The notes under the pieces: model-generated
What the model was told of the DNA's origin: nothing
What the model saw: only the letters and a program-made list of their open reading frames with translations
The model's database searches: none
Assembly (NCBI RefSeq): GCF_021290965.1
Contig: NZ_JAJOYT010000005.1
Span: 358,177 to 422,176 of the forward strand
Origin: Rheinheimera faecalis
GTDB lineage: Bacteria; Pseudomonadota; Gammaproteobacteria; Enterobacterales; Alteromonadaceae
Length of the DNA stretch: 64,000 nucleotides
Reading direction: 5' to 3'
Shown: positions 1-9,471 of the stretch, in pieces
Layout: the number at the start of each line of letters is the position of its first letter
How positions within the stretch are numbered: position 1 is the stretch's first letter
Translations under genes and position numbers: made by a program

Positions 1-1
1 T

Positions 2-1222
2 GATCGCTTCGTTGTATCACCACAGGGTTTTGTCAGCTTTGGTCCTGCATGGAATCAGGGACAACATTTGATCCACCAGAAGTTTCCGTACTTGATGAGC
101 CCGTACGGACCTTTCATCGCGCCATTCTGGCGTGGTCAACCTGATTATAATAACGCAGGTTGGTCTACCCCTGTTGATGCCTTAGGTACGCCTTTAGAGC
201 AAAATGTGCTCGAGCCTGCAAAAGGTTCAGGTATTGCTCTGGCCTATGCCGGTGATGAAATTATCATTGAATGGGTTAACGCCCGTACACAAGGTATGGA
301 TCTTTCCGGTTGGAGCGGCGAAGTGACTCCAAGTGGCACTGAAGCTAACGATCGCTATACCTTTGACCTGATTCTGAACAAAGCCTACCGTTACGGTTCA
401 GGCGAATTCGAAATCGTTATGGCGTACGGTGATATGGACTTTGCCGGTACAGGTGACTTTGGTTCCATTGGTTTACATGGCAACTATGGTCCATTGGATA
501 TCTTCGGTTATCCTTATGGCCAGGAAACAGGTATCAGTGCTGCGTTTAATGGCTTAACTGATGTGGTGAAGCGCAATATGGTGATCTGTTATGACTATAC
601 CGGACCAGAAGCAACACAATTTGACTTGAGTTTCCAGGTGCGGGTTGCTGAAACAGCAGCAGGACAGACGCTTAAGCTAGGAGTTACCAGTGATGTAAGC
701 GGCATGGGCCAGCAGATTATTGACAAAAATATCGAGGTTGCCGGCAATATCACAATGCCAGGCTTCAATAATGTGACTGTGAATGAAAATGGCTCCTTTG
801 ATATCCAGGTTGTTTACGCTGACATTGACGCCAATCCGAACACTGTCAGTGTCACTGGTGATCACATAAAAGCTGTGGTCAGTGCTCATGAAGTGGGGGC
901 AAAAGTAACTATTACGCCTGATGCAAACTGGCACGGTGAAACTATGGTGACGGTCAAAGCAGCGGACAGCATCAACCCAACTGATGCTGCTGTGCAGAGC
1001 TTCGTGTTAACCGTTGTATCTGATGGTATCGAGTTGGGTTGTACAGACAGTGGAGCCACTAACTTTAACCCTGCGGCAACCAAGAGTGATGGCAGTTGTA
1101 AATTTCCGGCTGCTGTGACTCCGCCATCTCCAGCATCTTCAAGCGGTGGTTCAATGGGTTGGTTTGTGTTGTTGTTATTACCCTTAGTCTATACACGCCG
1201 GATCTTCGCGCTTAGGAAATAA
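2..1222 (+). CDS. Nidogen-like, GlyGly-CTERM surface protein (5' truncated)
   Basis: The frame is open to the left edge, so the start codon and any signal peptide are outside the window. The visible N-terminal part (FVSFGP, then IAPFW-type wording: GPFIAPFWRG) matches the nidogen-like (NIDO) extracellular domain, in which a hydrophobic strand is followed by an 'APFW' core. A beta-rich middle part follows. Near the C-terminus is a Cys-containing GCTDSGATNFNPAAT...DGSC module, a motif repeated in many secreted bacterial proteins. The last 25 residues (GGSMGWF, a run of Leu/Val, then RR) fit a GlyGly-CTERM tail, which in gammaproteobacteria is cut by rhombosortase after type II secretion. I infer a secreted, surface-anchored protein of unknown ligand. 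The NIDO assignment is moderately sure and the sorting tail is quite sure. A terminator follows. Confidence 0.75.
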   Translation, partial: DRFVVSPQGFVSFGPAWNQGQHLIHQKFPYLMSPYGPFIAPFWRGQPDYNNAGWSTPVDALGTPLEQNVLEPAKGSGIALAYAGDEIIIEWVNARTQGMDLSGWSGEVTPSGTEANDRYTFDLILNKAYRYGSGEFEIVMAYGDMDFAGTGDFGSIGLHGNYGPLDIFGYPYGQETGISAAFNGLTDVVKRNMVICYDYTGPEATQFDLSFQVRVAETAAGQTLKLGVTSDVSGMGQQIIDKNIEVAGNITMPGFNNVTVNENGSFDIQVVYADIDANPNTVSVTGDHIKAVVSAHEVGAKVTITPDANWHGETMVTVKAADSINPTDAAVQSFVLTVVSDGIELGCTDSGATNFNPAATKSDGSCKFPAAVTPPSPASSSGGSMGWFVLLLLPLVYTRRIFALRK

Positions 1223-1270
1223 CTGGGTAATAGTGGCAATTAGCAAGGACGCTATTGTCACGCCTTACTC

Positions 1271-1298
1271 AAAGCCCTGCAAAGCAGGGCTTTGTTTT
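1271..1298 (+). terminator. Rho-independent terminator
   Basis: A 10-bp perfect stem (AAAGCCCTGC / GCAGGGCTTT) with a 3-nt loop is followed by GTTTT. It sits between the convergent nidogen-like gene and the sugar-transporter gene, 49 nt after the former's stop codon, and may act in both directions. Confidence 0.85.
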
Positions 1299-1326
1299 AC
1301 CTCAAGCATAAATTCTGTTTGAACTG

Positions 1327-2637
1327 CTATTTTTTCAGCTTATGGCCTTTGATGGCATAAAACAAAATCATGCCGTAACAAGGCAGCAGTAGCCAGTAAG
1401 CGTTTTGGTTACCTTGTTGTTCTGCCAGATAGCCATAAGCCAACGGAATAAGTGCCCCACCTGCTATGCCCATAATCAGCAAGGCAGAAGCTGTAGCTGT
1501 CAGTTTGCCTAAACCGTCCAGCGCCAAAGGCCAGATGGCTGGCCAGACTAACGCATTGGCTAAGCCTAATAATGCCAGATACAACACAGGGTCAGGCACT
1601 GCCGGAATTCCGAGCCAGCCTAACAAACTGTCTGCAACAACAAAGGAGTTGGCATCAGACAGCAACACTCCTGCTGTAAATAACATACCAGAGAGGGCTG
1701 AAGCCACTAAAGCCTGTTGCTGACTCAGCCAATTGGGTATGAGTACAATGCCCAGCAGATAACCCAGTACCATAAAGGCCATAGTGTAGGAGGTTAAACT
1801 GCCAAAATGTGCAAGTCCTAAGCCTTGGCCAAACAAACCTATAGTATCGCCAGCTATCACTTCTACACCCACATAACAAAACAAGGTCAGAGTGCCCAGC
1901 AGTACCTGAGGGTATTTCAGCACGGCTCGCCAGTCGGTGTTTTTATCTGTTGGGTCATTTAACTCCAGCTCTGGCAGGGGTGAGAAATACACAAAAGCCA
2001 TCAGACCAATCAGCACTAAAGCCATCAATACATATGGCTGTACCAGACGAGCTGATAATTCAGAGAGCATGGCCGTTTTTTCGGCTTGAGTTAATAAGGC
2101 TAAAGCTGAATCGCTGTAGGCATCCATCCCGGTTAAAATCCAGGCGCTGAATAACAAAGGCACGACAAAACCAGCGCCTTTATTCACTATGCCCATCAGA
2201 CTAATACGCATAGCTGCACTTTCGCGTGGGCCAATACACACAATGTAAGGGTTGGTGGCGGTTTGCAGCAGCGTCAGGCCTGTACCGAGCACAAACAAGG
2301 CCAGTAAAAACAGCTCAAAAGTAGCGCTGAAAGCTGCCGGAATAAAAAGTAAAGCGCCAGCCGCCATTACGGCCAGACCTATAATCATGCCCTGTTTATA
2401 ACCAAAGCGGGTTAATACAGCCGAAGTGGGTAAGGCCATCACAAAGTAGGCAATATAAAATACAAAAGTGACAAGCAGGGCCTGAAACTCATTGAGTTGA
2501 CAGGCAATTTTTAGAAAAGGGATCAAGGCTCCATTCAGCCAGGTCACAAAACCAAATACAAAAAAGAGTATACCTATCAGTATCATAGGCAATAGGCTGC
2601 TGTGCCGCGTCTGTGACGCAGCATTAAAGTTGCTCAT
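1327..2637 (-). CDS. agaP: MFS sugar permease, FucP/NagP family (AgaP)
   Basis: 436 residues, the usual length for FucP/NagP sugar:proton symporters, with about twelve hydrophobic segments spread over its length. The N-terminal FVFGFVTWLNGALIPFLK stretch is typical of this subfamily. It is the last gene of a seven-gene minus-strand run for GalNAc use, so GalNAc is the inferred substrate. In Shewanella the equivalent position is filled by the proposed inner-membrane GalNAc permease AgaP. The ATG at 2637 is preceded by a GGGGAA ribosome-binding site. NagP (GlcNAc) is the main alternative; the context with AgaS, AgaZ and GH109 argues for GalNAc. Confidence 0.8.
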   Translation of the reverse strand: MSNFNAASQTRHSSLLPMILIGILFFVFGFVTWLNGALIPFLKIACQLNEFQALLVTFVFYIAYFVMALPTSAVLTRFGYKQGMIIGLAVMAAGALLFIPAAFSATFELFLLALFVLGTGLTLLQTATNPYIVCIGPRESAAMRISLMGIVNKGAGFVVPLLFSAWILTGMDAYSDSALALLTQAEKTAMLSELSARLVQPYVLMALVLIGLMAFVYFSPLPELELNDPTDKNTDWRAVLKYPQVLLGTLTLFCYVGVEVIAGDTIGLFGQGLGLAHFGSLTSYTMAFMVLGYLLGIVLIPNWLSQQQALVASALSGMLFTAGVLLSDANSFVVADSLLGWLGIPAVPDPVLYLALLGLANALVWPAIWPLALDGLGKLTATASALLIMGIAGGALIPLAYGYLAEQQGNQNAYWLLLPCYGMILFYAIKGHKLKK

Positions 2638-2679
2638 ATAGTTCCCCGTTTTTATTGTCGTTTTATTGTTATTCGCCGC

Positions 2680-3819
2680 TCAGGCAGTTTTGCCCGCTAT
2701 CCAGCTTTGTTGAATTTTATAGTTCTTATCCATCCAGATTAAATCGGCCTGAGCGCCGACCTGGATCCGGCCTCTGATCCGGCTTTGGCCAATAAAATCT
2801 GCTGCTGTTGCTGTCGCCATTTCAATAGCTGTAGCCAATTCAAGCTGCAGTTGCTCTGTAGCAAAACGCACAGCACTGGCCATATCCAATACTGAACCTG
2901 CTAAAGAACCTTCAGCATTGGTCAGTTTTAAACCTTGTCGGGTGACTTTGCCGTCAAAAAACTCAAACTCTTTTTGATCTGTGCCTACAGGTGACATAGC
3001 GTCAGTGACCAGTACTAAACGTGCTGCCCCTTTGGCCTGATAAGCCAGCCGTGCTGATAATGGGTGGACATGTTCGCCATCAAGAATAATGCCGCAATAA
3101 GCCCGTGGATCGGCAAGCGCAGTACCCACCATACCTGGTTCACGGGAGGTTAAAGCAGACATGCCGTTATACAAATGGGTAAAACCTGTAGCTCCCGCAT
3201 CTAAAGCGGCCAGCACTGTATCGCTGTCAGCATTGGAATGGCCTAAACAAACAATGACACCGGCATCACACAGCAAGCGGATTTGTTGTGGGCTAACGGC
3301 TTCTGGCGCTACTGTCAGCATACGGACCCCTAAATCTGTACGTTGGTACAACGCCAGTTCAGCCGTTGATAAAGAGCGTAAATAGTGGCTCGGGTGACAG
3401 CCTCTTTTGGCATGCGACAAATGAGGGCCTTCAAAGTGAATACCAATAATACCGGGCTCGTTGCGGGCTAAAGCCGCCGCCACTGCATCAGCAGCTTGTT
3501 GCATGTTATGAATATTGTCAGTGATCACTGTAGGTAACATGGCTGTAGTGCCAAAAGCGCGGTGGGCCGACATCATCAGCCGTAAGGCTTCCACTGTCGG
3601 CTGCTGGTTAAACAAGATACCTCCGCCACCATTAACTTGCGTATCAATGAAGCCTGGTAACAACATACCGTCAGACAGCTCCAGCACAGCTATTCCGGCT
3701 TCTGCTTTGCTGCTGATCTGTTGAATCATTCCGTTGGCAATCAGCAGGTACTGTTGCTGTTGCCAGCGGCCATCAATCAGCGCTTTGTTGGCATGTAAAT
3801 AAAAAGCCTCAGAATTCAT
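2680..3819 (-). CDS. agaA: N-acetylgalactosamine-6-phosphate deacetylase (AgaA-II type)
   Basis: 379-residue amidohydrolase of the NagA family. It should remove acetate from GalNAc-6-P to give galactosamine-6-P in the cytoplasm. Visible family features are GFIDTQVNGGGG near residues 56-67, the metal-ligand glutamate in HFEGPH (E130), the LGHSNAD segment, THLYNGMS, and the catalytic aspartate in VTDAMSP near residue 273. The start overlaps the 3' end of agaK by 11 bp, so the two are probably translationally coupled. The NagA family covers both GlcNAc-6-P and GalNAc-6-P enzymes, so the GalNAc assignment rests on the neighbouring agaK, agaS and agaZ genes. Confidence 0.85.
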   Translation of the reverse strand: MNSEAFYLHANKALIDGRWQQQQYLLIANGMIQQISSKAEAGIAVLELSDGMLLPGFIDTQVNGGGGILFNQQPTVEALRLMMSAHRAFGTTAMLPTVITDNIHNMQQAADAVAAALARNEPGIIGIHFEGPHLSHAKRGCHPSHYLRSLSTAELALYQRTDLGVRMLTVAPEAVSPQQIRLLCDAGVIVCLGHSNADSDTVLAALDAGATGFTHLYNGMSALTSREPGMVGTALADPRAYCGIILDGEHVHPLSARLAYQAKGAARLVLVTDAMSPVGTDQKEFEFFDGKVTRQGLKLTNAEGSLAGSVLDMASAVRFATEQLQLELATAIEMATATAADFIGQSRIRGRIQVGAQADLIWMDKNYKIQQSWIAGKTA

Positions 3820-4738
3820 AGCTTTGTCCTTCAGTTAAGGCTTTACCCAATAAAGCAGCTCCTCGTACACCACTGGCCGCGCCCCATTGAGCCTTTGTAA
3901 ATTCAGGTACTGTAGCGCCTGCAAACAAATGAGCTGTTGTCGCCTCTGGCAAAGCAGCACTAATTTCCGGGATATCGGATAAACCGCCACCCAAAACAAT
4001 AAGATCCGGATTTAAGCTCAGGATCTGATTGGCCATCACAGACCCCAGGGCGCTGATATAAGCTTCAAAAGTGCGAACTGCAGCGGGTATTCCGGCGCGG
4101 TAATCAGCGAGCCATTGGTAAGTATCGGTGCTCTGCCGGCCGCTAAAATGCTGATACAAACGTGCTAAGCCAGTGCCTGAGATATAAGGTTCGTTGCAAC
4201 CTGTTAAGCCACAACCACAGTTGAACAAAGGCAAATTAAACTGTTGTACCACTGCCGCTGCCAGGCCCTGATGGCCATATTCGCCAGCCAGAGCAGAAGC
4301 GCCCTGATACAATTTGCCATTCAGACAAAAACCACCGCCAGCGCCCGTGCCCAAAATAAAACCCAGTACTTTTTTGTGCTGTTGACCAGCCCCCAGTACG
4401 GCTTCAGATAAAGCAAAGCAGCGGCAGTCATTGCCTATAGCCACAGGGCGTTTTAACAAAGTGGTTAAATCTTTGGCGACGCTTTGATTGGTTAAGCAAG
4501 GCACATTGCTGGATAATACTGTGCCGTCGTGCCGGATCACGCCGGGCAAGGCTATGCCCAGAGTGCCAGAATTCTCACAGAGTGCATCGGCTCGTTGGAT
4601 TTGCTCCAGCACTGTCTGCAAAAACTCGTCATAACTTTGTTGTGGCGTGGGGACTCGCCAGCTGTGCTCTAACTCAAAGCCTGTAGTGAGCACCGCCAGT
4701 TCTATTTTTGTACCGCCTATATCCAGCCCGTACCACAT
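3809..4738 (-). CDS. agaK: ROK-family N-acetylgalactosamine kinase (AgaK)
   Basis: 309-residue ROK sugar kinase. The ATP-binding DIGGTK motif is at residues 6-11, a GTGAGGG phosphate loop is near residue 130, the substrate-contacting GEYGH lies near 155, and the ROK zinc-site wording CGCGLTGC is near 175. It should phosphorylate free GalNAc at C6 after non-PTS uptake, which fits the cluster having an MFS permease and no PTS genes. The start lies 3 nt from the agaS stop codon and the 3' end overlaps agaA, as expected in a tight operon. GlcNAc kinase is the alternative; context favours GalNAc. Confidence 0.85.
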   Translation of the reverse strand: MWYGLDIGGTKIELAVLTTGFELEHSWRVPTPQQSYDEFLQTVLEQIQRADALCENSGTLGIALPGVIRHDGTVLSSNVPCLTNQSVAKDLTTLLKRPVAIGNDCRCFALSEAVLGAGQQHKKVLGFILGTGAGGGFCLNGKLYQGASALAGEYGHQGLAAAVVQQFNLPLFNCGCGLTGCNEPYISGTGLARLYQHFSGRQSTDTYQWLADYRAGIPAAVRTFEAYISALGSVMANQILSLNPDLIVLGGGLSDIPEISAALPEATTAHLFAGATVPEFTKAQWGAASGVRGAALLGKALTEGQSYEF

Positions 4739-4741
4739 GGC

Positions 4742-5884
4742 TTAGCCTTTGAACTGATACAAAGTGACACCTTGCACCACACGGTTGACCTGACCGCCAG
4801 GGCAAGGGTTATCCGGTGATACCTTGAGTTGCAGTGCTTTGTAAAAAGCCAAAGCCTGACACCAGATAATAAAAGGCAAGGTCAGCCAGACATCCGGCAA
4901 AGTACTGCTTCCAGCCAACAGAGTTTCGGACAATACAGCACAATCCAACGCCAGATCATCCCGTTGCAGTTCAGCCAGCAGATCCTGATCGTACAAACTG
5001 CTGTAGGGATCTGAGCTTTGCAGTAACAAAATTTGTGTCTCGCTGTTGATCAGCGACTTAGGGCCATGACGAAATCCTAATGGGCTCTCAAAGCTACTGA
5101 TCACTTGTCCTGCGGTGAGTTCCAGATACTTGAGTGCTGCTTCCTGCGCTATGGCTTTGAGTGGGCCACTGCCTAAAAACACCATACGCTGGCAGGGTTG
5201 TTCGGCCTGAGTTTTGATCTCTGCTAATTTGTGTTGCAGCACCTTTTCTGCCAGTGAACAAGCCTGTTCAAAAGCACTGTGCTCTTTTGCAAAGGTTAAT
5301 AAAGTCGCCAGATACATAGAGCTGAAGCTGCTGGTCATGGCAAAACTTTGATCATGACTTTGTTCAGGTAACTGATACACAGCACTGCGGTCAGAATGGC
5401 GTTTCGCGTAAGACGCCAGTTTGCCTTCTGCATTGCAGGTGATCATTAAGTGCTGCACCTGTGGCAGCAACTGATCGGCCAGTTCAACAGCTGCAACACT
5501 TTCAGGGCTATTGCCGGAACGGCCATAAGACACCAATAAAGTGGGCAGTCGCGCATCTAAATACAAAGATGGATGGCTGACTAAATCTGTGGTGCTGATG
5601 GCTTCCACTTTTTGTGTGGCAAAAGGCAGCTGTTGTTGCACAAAAGCTGCCAAAGCTGCGCCTATATAAGCCGAAGTACCAGCGCCAGTTAAGATAATAC
5701 GTAAATCAGCTTTGGCCAGCAGAGGCTGCAGAAAATCCTGTAACTCTCTCTGTTTTTGCTGGTGCTCTTGCTTTACCTGCCGCCATAAGTCAGGTTGCTG
5801 CTGAATTTCACGGGCTGTCCAGTAGCCACCGGCTTGTTCCAGTTCAGTAGTACACAACTGTAAAAATAAATCCTGCATTGACAT
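4742..5884 (-). CDS. agaS: Galactosamine-6-phosphate deaminase/isomerase AgaS (SIS protein)
   Basis: 380-residue double-SIS protein that should convert galactosamine-6-P to tagatose-6-P plus ammonia. SIS domain 1 contains GAGTSAY near residue 65 and SYGRSGNSPES near 115. SIS domain 2 contains FLGSGPLK and ESPLGFRHGPKS near 265-280, typical of sugar-phosphate isomerases of the AgaS/GlmS fold. The frame extends upstream to 5965, but the ATG at 5884 (MSMQD) has an AGGAG site 8 nt before it. The longer version would overlap agaZ with Cys/Pro-rich sequence unlike the family, so 5884 is chosen. It lies 28 nt after agaZ. Confidence 0.88.
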   Translation of the reverse strand: MSMQDLFLQLCTTELEQAGGYWTAREIQQQPDLWRQVKQEHQQKQRELQDFLQPLLAKADLRIILTGAGTSAYIGAALAAFVQQQLPFATQKVEAISTTDLVSHPSLYLDARLPTLLVSYGRSGNSPESVAAVELADQLLPQVQHLMITCNAEGKLASYAKRHSDRSAVYQLPEQSHDQSFAMTSSFSSMYLATLLTFAKEHSAFEQACSLAEKVLQHKLAEIKTQAEQPCQRMVFLGSGPLKAIAQEAALKYLELTAGQVISSFESPLGFRHGPKSLINSETQILLLQSSDPYSSLYDQDLLAELQRDDLALDCAVLSETLLAGSSTLPDVWLTLPFIIWCQALAFYKALQLKVSPDNPCPGGQVNRVVQGVTLYQFKG

Positions 5885-5912
5885 TAAATACTCCTGATTG
5901 TCGCAGCCACAA

Positions 5913-7184
5913 TTACTTGGCGGATAAAGCACAGGCTTTGGCGTATGCAGCCAGCACCTGATCAATATGGTGGATCACAAGATCTTCAGCTTTGTTGGCT
6001 ACAGTGCCACGCAATACAGCCTGATAAGAGGCAGGTAAAAACTGACTCAACAGCGGTAAAGGCAAAGGGGCTGATAAATTACGGAATAAGGTTTCTATCG
6101 ACTGCTGCAATTCGGTTTCAGGCCAATAATAACGTACACGGTCGCTAAAGCTGTACAGCAGTTGCCACTGCTCAGTAGCGTCTGTGTAGAACTTTTGCCA
6201 GTAGCCTGGTTTGTCCTGCATCTGTGCCTTACAACGGGCGCGAAGCTGTGAACTTTGTTGAGCAGATACCAGTTCATCTTCAATAAAACTCAAAGCAAAT
6301 AAAGCTTCCCGCAGAGCAAAGGTCAGGCCTGGTCCTACTTTTAAAATCGCAAAGTGACCTTGTACTAAGGCTGCCAGCTGTTCCGGCAACTGATAGTCAG
6401 TGGAATGGGCTTCATAGACCAAGCCTTGTTGGGTCTGAATATAAGCACTTAAGGCCTGACTGGCAGGTGCATCAAATAAATGTACCTTGCTGTTATCAAA
6501 CTCAACACCGGGTTGTACCACTAAAGCTATGACTTTTTGCCAGACCTCATCTCCCAGTCCTGCCGCTGCAAAAGCAGCTTTATGAGTGGCTAGCGTATAT
6601 TGCACTGCCTGAACCGGGGTTGGAGCTAATTCATGTTCCAGTTCAGTCACGCCACCTGGTGCCGGTACTTCAGTACCTATCACATAACATAACTGCTGAT
6701 GAGGCTGACGATGCTGTTCGGCTACTTTGCATAAACGCGCAGCCCGTGTCGCTATCACTTCATCCGACAAAGCGGCAGGGTCGTCAGCACAGGCCATGCT
6801 GGTATCCAGATGAATTTTGCTAAAGCCCGCCTGCACAAAAACTGCAATCAGTTGCTCTGCCTTTTGCATTGCCTGCTCAGCTGGTTCTTTACACCAGACC
6901 ACAGGGCCTAAATGGTCACCACCAAAAATCAGCTGATGCTGTTGCACCCCTTCAGCTTCCGCCAGTTGCCTGACATAGCCAATAAAATCGGCGGGTGACA
7001 TGCCGGTGTAGCCACCAAACTGATTTACCTGATTGGCCGTGGCTTCGATCAGTAACACCGACTGATCGGCTTTAGCACGGCGCAAGGCCGCGGTTAATAC
7101 CAAAGGCTGAGCAGAACAGACCGAATAAATACCACTCCCCAATCCTTGTTTATTCTGCTGCAAAATCTGCGTTAAGCTGCTCAT
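5913..7184 (-). CDS. agaZ: AgaZ/GatZ-family tagatose-phosphate protein
   Basis: 423-residue protein of the GatZ/KbaZ/AgaZ family. Visible landmarks are the N-terminal GLGSGIYSVC, the NQFGGYTGMSP segment near residue 53, the FGGDHLGP loop near 88 and the KIHLDTSMACADD strand near 125, all on a TIM-barrel scaffold. Enterobacterial relatives are called non-catalytic subunits of tagatose-1,6-bisphosphate aldolase. In Shewanella-type aga clusters the family has been proposed to act as tagatose-6-phosphate kinase. No separate PfkB-type kinase or class II aldolase gene is nearby, which leaves either role possible. The stop lies 28 nt before agaS, and the start is 2 nt downstream of the GH109 gene's stop. 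Confidence 0.85.
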   Translation of the reverse strand: MSSLTQILQQNKQGLGSGIYSVCSAQPLVLTAALRRAKADQSVLLIEATANQVNQFGGYTGMSPADFIGYVRQLAEAEGVQQHQLIFGGDHLGPVVWCKEPAEQAMQKAEQLIAVFVQAGFSKIHLDTSMACADDPAALSDEVIATRAARLCKVAEQHRQPHQQLCYVIGTEVPAPGGVTELEHELAPTPVQAVQYTLATHKAAFAAAGLGDEVWQKVIALVVQPGVEFDNSKVHLFDAPASQALSAYIQTQQGLVYEAHSTDYQLPEQLAALVQGHFAILKVGPGLTFALREALFALSFIEDELVSAQQSSQLRARCKAQMQDKPGYWQKFYTDATEQWQLLYSFSDRVRYYWPETELQQSIETLFRNLSAPLPLPLLSQFLPASYQAVLRGTVANKAEDLVIHHIDQVLAAYAKACALSAK

Positions 7185-7186
7185 AG

Positions 7187-8578
7187 TTAGCTTTTCCCTA
7201 CAATGCCAAGTGGTATGCCGTTTTGCCAGGCGCCACGGGTAAAGTCAGGGAAGTCTTTGGAGTTGCTGCGATCAGACACTGAAGCCACTGACAGAGGCAA
7301 TACGGCTGACCAGGCTGCGCCGTCGTACACATCCTGATCCAAAGCTTCACCGTTGCGCAGGCAATAAATCATCCGCCAGCACATTAAAAAGTCCATACCA
7401 CCATGACCGCCATTACGTTCAGCTTCCTGGCCCATACGAACCCACAGCGGGTGATCGTATTTGTTGTACCACGGCTCCATATTCATATCCCAATCGTGGT
7501 AACTGCCCTTTTGATCCGATATGCCGCCACTTTCCAGCGCAATGCGGTTAGGGAAACCGGCAAAAACACCGTTCGTACCCTGGATCAGGTTATGTCTGGA
7601 GTAAGGCCGTGGTGTAGTGGTGTCGTGCTGGATCATAATGGTCCGGCCTTTGACGGTTTTAATCACGCTGGTATTGATATCACCATGAATGTACTTCAGT
7701 TTATTACGTGGGTGATCGGCCGGAAATTCACGTTTGGCATAAGCGGCACGACCTAAGGCAGGTGAGCTGACTGAACTTAAATAGTCAAAACGGTCGCCTC
7801 TGTTGATATTCATGTACTGAGCCACAGGACCTAAACCATGAGTAGGGTAAATATTACCGTTCAGCTTAGTGTGGTACAAAGTGCGCCATGAGCCGGTTTT
7901 ACGGTCTATTTCTTTCATCTGCCAGCGTAATTCGTGGATATAGGCCGCTTCGCCATGTAGCAGTTCACCAAATAAACCCTGACGGACCATATTTAAAACC
8001 ATCAGTTCGTCACGACCATAATTGACGTTTTCCATCATCATGCAGTTCAGCTGAGTGGCTTCTGCTGTATCGACCAGATCCCACATTTCTTCCAGTGTCA
8101 GCGCCATAGGCACTTCAACAAAAGCATGTTTACCAGCCAGCATGGCATCTTTGGCCATAGGATGGTGCCATTTCCATGGTGTGGCTATCACGACAATATC
8201 CACATCCTTACGGTTAAGCAGTTCCCGGTAGGCATAATCCCCATTGCCATAATAGGCTGCTGTTGTATTGCCATACTCCGCCATTTTTTTGCGGGCACGG
8301 TCGAGCACTAGGGAGTCAGGATCACAGATCGCGGTAATACGGGCGCCTTCAATTTTATTGAAGTGATCAACATAACCAGTGCCACGTTCACCCACACCAA
8401 TTAAGCCAACCCGTACTTCATTCATTTTCGGCACCACTAAACCCATCACCGATTTGCCTTTTGGTTTAGTGGTGATGCCAGTGCTGCTGCCGTTGCTTTT
8501 AGCACAGGCTGCTAAAGCTCCAACTGCCGCTGTAGCCATAGATGCTTTTAAAAATGAACGACGATCAAATCCAGACAT
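7187..8578 (-). CDS. GH109 (AgaO-type) NAD-dependent glycosidase, Tat/lipoprotein signal
   Basis: 463-residue Gfo/Idh/MocA-fold protein. The N-terminus has a twin-arginine motif (DRRSFLK) and a hydrophobic stretch ending ALAAC, so C25 could be lipidated and the enzyme exported folded. The Rossmann motif GVGERGTGY spans residues 61-69, followed by [26 protein letters not shown] replaces the usual EKP dehydrogenase motif. GH109 enzymes use tightly bound NAD+ for alpha-N-acetylgalactosaminidase chemistry, and the Shewanella aga counterpart is AgaO. I infer release of GalNAc from glycans in the periplasm or at the outer membrane. The ATG at 8578 has a GGGGAG site. It is the second gene of the agaR-headed run. 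Oxidoreductase activity on another sugar is the alternative. Confidence 0.82.
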   Translation of the reverse strand: MSGFDRRSFLKASMATAAVGALAACAKSNGSSTGITTKPKGKSVMGLVVPKMNEVRVGLIGVGERGTGYVDHFNKIEGARITAICDPDSLVLDRARKKMAEYGNTTAAYYGNGDYAYRELLNRKDVDIVVIATPWKWHHPMAKDAMLAGKHAFVEVPMALTLEEMWDLVDTAEATQLNCMMMENVNYGRDELMVLNMVRQGLFGELLHGEAAYIHELRWQMKEIDRKTGSWRTLYHTKLNGNIYPTHGLGPVAQYMNINRGDRFDYLSSVSSPALGRAAYAKREFPADHPRNKLKYIHGDINTSVIKTVKGRTIMIQHDTTTPRPYSRHNLIQGTNGVFAGFPNRIALESGGISDQKGSYHDWDMNMEPWYNKYDHPLWVRMGQEAERNGGHGGMDFLMCWRMIYCLRNGEALDQDVYDGAAWSAVLPLSVASVSDRSNSKDFPDFTRGAWQNGIPLGIVGKS

Positions 8579-8629
8579 AAAGCTCCCCTTATTCCCCAGG
8601 CCCGCTATTGCTGTGACTTTGGGGGTTAG

Positions 8630-9415
8630 TTACAAGTTAGTTTTTTCTATGATGTGCAGTTGCACACCTTGTTTTGTTAAATGTTCCACATAGTGTTCAG
8701 GTATACCGCTGTCCGTCACCAGGCTGTGAATGTTGGTGCTGCTGCAAATCACATGGAAAGCGCGCTGGTCAAATTTGGACGAATCCGTCACCACAATAAT
8801 TTCGTTGGCGATGTCACACATCAGCCGGTTTAAACTGGCTTCTTTTTCAAAGTGAGTGGTTAAACCTGCTTTTAAATCAAAGCCATCCACACCTAAAATC
8901 AATTTGTTGAAGTTGTAATCGCGCAGGCTTTTTTCCGCTACATTGCCGTAAAACGACATCGACTTTTTGCGCAATAAACCACCTGTTAGCATCACTTCCA
9001 CTTCTTCGCTTTGTGCCAGCTCCATCGCAATGTTTAAGCCGTTGGTCATCACAATCAGATCTTTATGTCCGGCTAAATTGGCTGCGACCTGCTGTGTTGT
9101 GGTGCCAGAATCTAAAATCACTCTGTCGCCATCGCGGATCAAGCCTGCCGCTGCTGCACCCAGCTGTTGTTTTAATGCCGAATAACAATGGCGTTTTTCT
9201 TTTAACGACAACTCACGGCTCAGTTCATTGTTAATCAGTGCTCCACCACGTGATCGCACCAACAACTTTTTCTGATCCAGCACTGCTAAGTCGCTTCGAA
9301 TTGTTACTTCAGACACCGCAAAACGATCGGCCAGTTGTCGGACTGCCACTTTGCCCAGCTGTTGAGTTAGCCGGACTATTTCTTGTTGCCGTTCAATGGT
9401 GTTTAAGTTGTCCAT
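8630..9415 (-). CDS. agaR: DeoR-family transcriptional regulator (AgaR)
   Basis: 261 residues, the usual DeoR length. The N-terminal winged helix includes RQLADRFAVSEVTIRSDL near residues 23-40. The C-terminal sugar-phosphate-sensing domain has DGDRVILDSGTTTQ near 95-108 and the VVTDSSKFD motif near 208. It is probably the repressor of the GalNAc genes, sensing an aminosugar- or tagatose-phosphate. It heads the minus-strand operon and is divergent from the TonB-dependent receptor. An AGGAAA site precedes the ATG at 9415. A perfect palindrome 57 bp upstream is a good candidate operator. Confidence 0.88.
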   Translation of the reverse strand: MDNLNTIERQQEIVRLTQQLGKVAVRQLADRFAVSEVTIRSDLAVLDQKKLLVRSRGGALINNELSRELSLKEKRHCYSALKQQLGAAAAGLIRDGDRVILDSGTTTQQVAANLAGHKDLIVMTNGLNIAMELAQSEEVEVMLTGGLLRKKSMSFYGNVAEKSLRDYNFNKLILGVDGFDLKAGLTTHFEKEASLNRLMCDIANEIIVVTDSSKFDQRAFHVICSSTNIHSLVTDSGIPEHYVEHLTKQGVQLHIIEKTNL

Positions 9416-9471
9416 TTGTTTTCCTGTTCATGCAATGAAGTGATGCGCTGAACATAACATGCCGTTTTTAG

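Noticed and set aside
5885..5965. Upstream extension of agaS to 5965
   Set aside because: It would overlap agaZ, lacks a ribosome-binding site, and adds Cys/Pro-rich sequence foreign to the family; the ATG at 5884 has AGGAG.
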